Source: Deltaproteobacteria bacterium
GTDB lineage: Bacteria; Desulfobacterota; DSM-4660; Desulfatiglandales; HGW-15
NCBI GenBank assembly: GCA_019308525.1
Contig: JAFDIC010000120.1
Span: 1 to 9,757, forward strand
Direction: 5' to 3'
DNA: 9,757 nucleotides
The notes under the pieces are model-generated. The model did not search any database, was not told where the DNA came from, and saw only the letters and a list, made by a program, of their open reading frames with translations. Positions 7,132 through 9,757 of this stretch are shown here, piece after piece. The position numbers and the translations under genes are program-made. How positions within the stretch are numbered: position 1 is the stretch's first letter; every line of letters starts with the position of its first letter.

Positions 7132-8793
7132 ATGGAGAAAATGACTTGCAGCAGATTACTTGTAAAGGCTTTGGAACACTACGGTGTAGACACGATCTTT
7201 GCCCTTCCAGGGGTCCAACTGGATCACTTCTTCAATGCACTTTACGATGCGCGGGATTCCTTCAGGGTTATACATACCAGGCACGAACAGGCAACCGCAT
7301 ACATGGCGTTCGGATACGCCAAGACGTCCGGAAAAGTGGGGACTTTTGCCGTTGTCCCTGGTCCGGGCTTCCTTAACACTACAGCGGCCCTGTCCACCGG
7401 ATATGCCTGTAACGCTCCCATGCTGCTCATAACCGGGCAGATTCCCTTGTCACAGATCGGCAGGAACATCGGCTGGTTGCACGAGCTGCCCGATCAACTC
7501 GCAATACTTAGGGGCCTGACCAAATGGGCTGAACGGATCAACCATCCCACCGATGTGCCTTGCAAGGTGCACGAAGCCTTCAAGCAACTCTCCACCGGCC
7601 GTATCCGTCCCGTTGCTCTGGAAGTGCCCATGGACGTCCTGGCCATGGATACCCACGGGGACTTCAGCCTGCCTACAGCGGTTTACGAGCAACCGGGTCC
7701 TGATCCGGACCTGGTGGAACAGGCCGCCCGCCTCCTGGGGAAGGCAAGCAATCCAATGATCCTCGTGGGTGGAGGTATCTTCGGTGCCGAAGAGGAGTTA
7801 TTGCAACTTGCAGAAATGCTCCAGGCCCCGGTTGTAATGACAAGGAACGGCTTTGGCGCAGTAAGCAGCACCCACTACCTTTCTGCCACAGGGCCCGTGG
7901 GATACCGCCTTTGGCCGGATGTGGACGTTGTGCTGGCGGTAGGAACCAGGATGGAATTGCAGATCGCCGATGACGGGGGTGCACACAGGCCCTGGGGCGT
8001 GGATGATCAACTCAAAATCATCCGCATGGATATCGACCCGGTGGAGATAAGAAGGGTCAGGGTTCCGGATGTGGGGATAGTGTCTGATGCCAAGAAAGGC
8101 TTGAAAGCGCTCGTGGAAAGGGTCCCTGCTCACAACAGGAAAAGAAAATCAAGACAGGATGAACTTACAGCGATTAAGGCCCAAGTGGAGAAAGAATTTC
8201 AAGAATTCCAACCCCAGTACACCTTCCTGAAGGTTATCCGTGAGGAACTACCAGAGGACGGCTTTTTTGTTGAAGAAATAACCCAGATCGGTCACGTGGC
8301 CCGCTTCGCCTTTCCCGTATACAAACCCCGCACATACGTTTCGTCAGGTTTCCAGGGAACCCTGGGTTTTGGGTTTGCCACGGCCCTGGGAGTCAAGGTG
8401 GGAAATCCCGACAAGCCTGTGATTTCCATAAACGGAGACGGGGGTTTCATGTATAATGTCCAGGAGCTCGCGACCGCCGTACAGCATCGCATACCGGTGG
8501 TGGCCATCGTCTTTTCGGACAACGCCTATGGGAACGTGAAGCGCTCCCAGATTCAGCGGTACGGGGGAAGGGTGATCGCCACTGATCTTCATAACCCGGA
8601 TTTTCTCAGGTTGGCCGAGTCCTTCGGTGCCGTTGCCCGCAGGGCGGAGACATTTGACGAACTGCGCTCCGCAATCAGAAAGGGCTTTGACGAGAAGGGG
8701 CCGACCCTGATCGAGGTTCCCGTGGGCCACTATGACATGCCCAATCCCTGGAAAATGATAATGATGCCGCCCGTCCGCCCCAAGAAACAGTAA
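7132..8793 (+). CDS. ThDP-dependent enzyme of the acetolactate synthase/2-oxoacid decarboxylase family
   Basis: A 553-residue protein with the three-domain ThDP layout: N-terminal PYR domain (about 1-170), central domain (about 190-335) and C-terminal PP domain (about 365-535). The activating glutamate is Glu52 in HTRHEQATAYMAFGYAK. Central-domain marks are MILVGGGIFGAEEE (209-222) and RMDIDPVEI (298-306). The Mg-ThDP motif starts at GDGGFMYNVQEL (435-446) and ends at SDNAYGNVK (462-470), with Asp436 and Asn464 as metal ligands. Glu52 rules out glyoxylate carboligase, which has Val at that position, so a Gcl role in allantoin use is not supported. Biosynthetic AHAS is usually followed by a regulatory ilvN, absent here, so a catabolic decarboxylase or carboligase is more likely; the substrate is unknown. 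Start: ATG at 7132 with GAGGAGAG upstream; an ATG at 7141 is possible. It probably shares the amidohydrolase transcript. A decayed relative lies just downstream. Confidence 0.88.
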   Translation: MEKMTCSRLLVKALEHYGVDTIFALPGVQLDHFFNALYDARDSFRVIHTRHEQATAYMAFGYAKTSGKVGTFAVVPGPGFLNTTAALSTGYACNAPMLLITGQIPLSQIGRNIGWLHELPDQLAILRGLTKWAERINHPTDVPCKVHEAFKQLSTGRIRPVALEVPMDVLAMDTHGDFSLPTAVYEQPGPDPDLVEQAARLLGKASNPMILVGGGIFGAEEELLQLAEMLQAPVVMTRNGFGAVSSTHYLSATGPVGYRLWPDVDVVLAVGTRMELQIADDGGAHRPWGVDDQLKIIRMDIDPVEIRRVRVPDVGIVSDAKKGLKALVERVPAHNRKRKSRQDELTAIKAQVEKEFQEFQPQYTFLKVIREELPEDGFFVEEITQIGHVARFAFPVYKPRTYVSSGFQGTLGFGFATALGVKVGNPDKPVISINGDGGFMYNVQELATAVQHRIPVVAIVFSDNAYGNVKRSQIQRYGGRVIATDLHNPDFLRLAESFGAVARRAETFDELRSAIRKGFDEKGPTLIEVPVGHYDMPNPWKMIMMPPVRPKKQ

Positions 8794-8854
8794 CGACCTG
8801 GAAAAGGCAAAGAATTCATTCAAGGGCAAAATCCTTTACAGCCCCTTTTCGATT

Positions 8855-9118
8855 CCTCCCGGTAACTTTGGCAATACCACTCTTAAAGCTGGCATCAGGG
8901 GTAAAGAGCAGAGAGCGGCAGACCTGCCCGATCAACTCGCAATACTTCAGGGCTCCACAAAACGGACCGAGAGAATCAACCCTGCCGCTGAGGTGCCTTG
9001 CAAGGTGCACGAGGCCTCCAAGCGACTCTCCACGAGCAGCATCCATCCCCTGGCCCTGACCCGGACCAGGGAGTCAAGGTGGGAAATCGTGGCAAGCCTG
9101 TTCTTGCTTTCATACTAG
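8855..9118 (+). pseudogene. Decayed, internally deleted relative of the ThDP-dependent enzyme gene
   Basis: Positions 8924-9060 align without gaps to 7486-7622 of the intact ThDP gene. They include 24 identical bases (8924-8947) and the shared word GTGCCTTGCAAGGTGCACGA. In frame this gives LPDQLAIL, VPCKVHEA and LST, identical to residues 119-126, 142-149 and 153-155; about 31 of 46 residues match over the block. Immediately after, 9069-9098 matches 8388-8417 (GGGAGTCAAGGTGGGAAATC, residues about 420-425), so some 250 codons are missing and the frame shifts. Upstream, at 8855-8880, a PPGNFGNTT word resembles PGPGFLNTT of residues 77-84, a weaker match. No start codon, no GDG motif and no catalytic Glu region remain, so no enzyme can be made. 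At about two thirds identity it is an old paralogue or an exchanged homologue, not a fresh copy. Confidence 0.8.
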
Positions 9119-9211
9119 ATAATATGAAACGGGCTGCTCCAAGGTGTGGTATACACCTGAAGTAACAAGAAAACCTTTTAGAAGGACGAGCAGCCCGTTT
9201 CATATTATCTA
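9116..9211. repeat. Long perfect inverted repeat (24-bp arms, 48-nt loop)
   Basis: Bases 9116-9139 (TAGATAATATGAAACGGG...) and 9188-9211 are exact reverse complements at all 24 positions. The 48-nt loop contains a smaller hairpin, AGGTGT-GGTAT-ACACCT. On the left, TTTCATA at 9108-9114 could pair alternatively with TATGAAA at 9123-9129 inside the arm. There is no U-run after the stem, no obvious target-site duplication and no transposase. It lies between converging genes and directly after the ThDP pseudogene. It could be a palindromic mobile element, a bidirectional transcription stop or a structured RNA. Confidence 0.85.
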
Positions 9212-9220
9212 TGTTGAGGG

Positions 9221-9327
9221 CCAATGGATGCTCGCCAGCAGCGGAAAGTTCCTGCGCTCCGACGAGTTACCGTTGGGCCCATTCTCACGCAGGAACTTTC
9301 CCCTGCTGGCGAGCGACTATCTATTGG
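9221..9327. repeat. Second long inverted repeat (27-bp arms plus 9-bp outer stem)
   Basis: Bases 9230-9256 (GCTCGCCAGCAG...) pair with 9288-9314 at 26 of 27 positions around a 31-nt loop that includes the palindrome TGGGCCCA. Outside this, CCAATGGAT (9221-9229) pairs with ATCTATTGG (9319-9327) with one G-T position after a 4-nt one-sided bulge (GACT, 9315-9318). So the full structure spans 107 nt. It begins nine bases after the first inverted repeat, and its arm sequence is unrelated and more GC-rich. No U-run follows. Function is unknown, with the same options as the first element. Confidence 0.85.
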
Positions 9328-9368
9328 AATAAGTGTTGCGGAGCATTTTGCCCTTGACAACGCCCGTT

Positions 9369-9757
9369 TCATAGCAGTTCCATTCGCGGATTTCCTGCTA
9401 TCCTCTCCTCGACCTGCTTCAAGGTACTATTTGGGCAAATATAGGACACCTTTGGCTCGGTCCTTGCGGACTCAAGCAGCCCCTCAGATCTGTGGAGTTT
9501 TTCCTGAATGGAACTGTTTGGATCATCCAGATCACCAAAGAGTATGACCTTTGATGGACATTCTTCAACACATGCAGGCTCCCTTCCCTGTTCGATCCGG
9601 TGTACGCATAAGTTGCACGTGGACGCCTTTCCAGGAGGGTGCATCACGCGGGCCATGCGGATGTCATCGAAAGGCACCCTTTCACCGGCAAAGTAGTCCC
9701 TTTCAGGATTCAATTCAATGACACCGTAGGGACAGGCCTTGGCGCACTCACCGTGCC
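9369..9757 (-). CDS. 4Fe-4S dicluster electron-transfer subunit (DmsB/NrfC/PsrB-like), 5' end outside window
   Basis: The frame is open from the right edge to the TGA at 9369-9371, giving 129 residues of the C-terminal part. It shows CAKACPYGVIEL, then CNLCVHRIEQGREPACVEEC followed by PSKVILFGDLDDPNSSI. This is the classic layout of the iron-sulfur subunit that shuttles electrons between a molybdopterin catalytic subunit and a membrane or soluble partner. The FGDLDDPNS word after the last CP is characteristic of the family. The C-terminus, about 50 residues after the last cluster motif, has EPKVSYICP, matching the usual KPxVYY region, and then a short extension. The N-terminal cluster motifs and the partner genes lie beyond the right edge. 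Partner could be a DMSO reductase-type or AOR-type enzyme. The gene converges on the ThDP operon. Confidence 0.88.
   Translation of the reverse strand, partial: HGECAKACPYGVIELNPERDYFAGERVPFDDIRMARVMHPPGKASTCNLCVHRIEQGREPACVEECPSKVILFGDLDDPNSSIQEKLHRSEGLLESARTEPKVSYICPNSTLKQVEERIAGNPRMELL

Noticed and set aside
7132..8793. Glyoxylate carboligase (Gcl) in an allantoin pathway with the amidohydrolase
   Set aside because: Gcl has Val where this protein has Glu52 in RHEQATAYM, so the defining feature of Gcl is absent.
9116..9327. Integron attC sites or a phase-variable invertible segment
   Set aside because: The arms lack the RYYYAAC/GTTRRRY core pairs of attC, no integrase or recombinase gene is present, and the enclosed segments (48 and 31 nt) carry no promoter to switch.
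9144..9332. 62-codon plus-strand frame across the two hairpins
   Set aside because: It reads through both palindromes and its peptide is determined by their symmetry; no ribosome-binding site or family resemblance.

Overview
The window looks like a chromosomal segment of an anaerobic, probably sulfate-reducing or syntrophic, Desulfobacterota (deltaproteobacterial) bacterium. Three things support this: a tungsten/molybdenum aldehyde:ferredoxin oxidoreductase (AOR) paired with a small two-cluster ferredoxin, a DmsB/NrfC-type iron-sulfur subunit, and an intergenic inverted-repeat element of a kind I recall from Desulfobacterales genomes. The taxonomic call is inference. No rRNA, tRNA, CRISPR array or recognisable transposase gene was seen.

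Layout, left to right. Positions 1-716 (minus): N-terminal two thirds of a LivK-type periplasmic substrate-binding protein with a signal peptide, running off the left edge. Positions 717-1055: non-coding, holding a candidate promoter for that gene and a ~180 bp imperfect palindromic repeat. Positions 1056-3234 (minus): a ferredoxin-like protein followed, one base later, by an AOR-family oxidoreductase, with a promoter and a 7-bp inverted repeat upstream. Positions 3438-5384 (minus): a pyrimidine operon, pyrB-pyrE, followed by an unrecognised 50-codon ORF and perhaps preceded by a five-codon leader. Positions 5385-5711: a divergent control region with overlapping candidate promoters. Positions 5712-8793 (plus): a cyclic-amidohydrolase (dihydropyrimidinase/hydantoinase type) and a ThDP-dependent decarboxylase/acetolactate-synthase-like enzyme, 73 nt apart and probably one operon. 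Positions 8794-9368: no intact gene; this stretch holds a decayed, internally deleted relative of the ThDP gene and then two very long hairpins. Positions 9369-9757 (minus): C-terminal part of a 4Fe-4S electron-transfer subunit running off the right edge.

How the parts may work together. PyrB and PyrE are two steps of de novo UMP synthesis. The divergent amidohydrolase is of the family that opens cyclic ureides (dihydropyrimidines, hydantoins, allantoin) and its control region overlaps that of pyrB, so synthesis and breakdown of pyrimidine-like rings could be co-regulated. The ThDP enzyme keeps the catalytic Glu that glyoxylate carboligase lacks, so it is not an allantoin-pathway Gcl; its substrate is unknown. 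The AOR/ferredoxin pair would exchange low-potential electrons with aldehyde/acid couples.

The most unusual content is at 8854-9327: a ThDP-gene relic abutting a perfect 24-bp stem hairpin and a second 27+9-bp stem hairpin, between two convergent genes.
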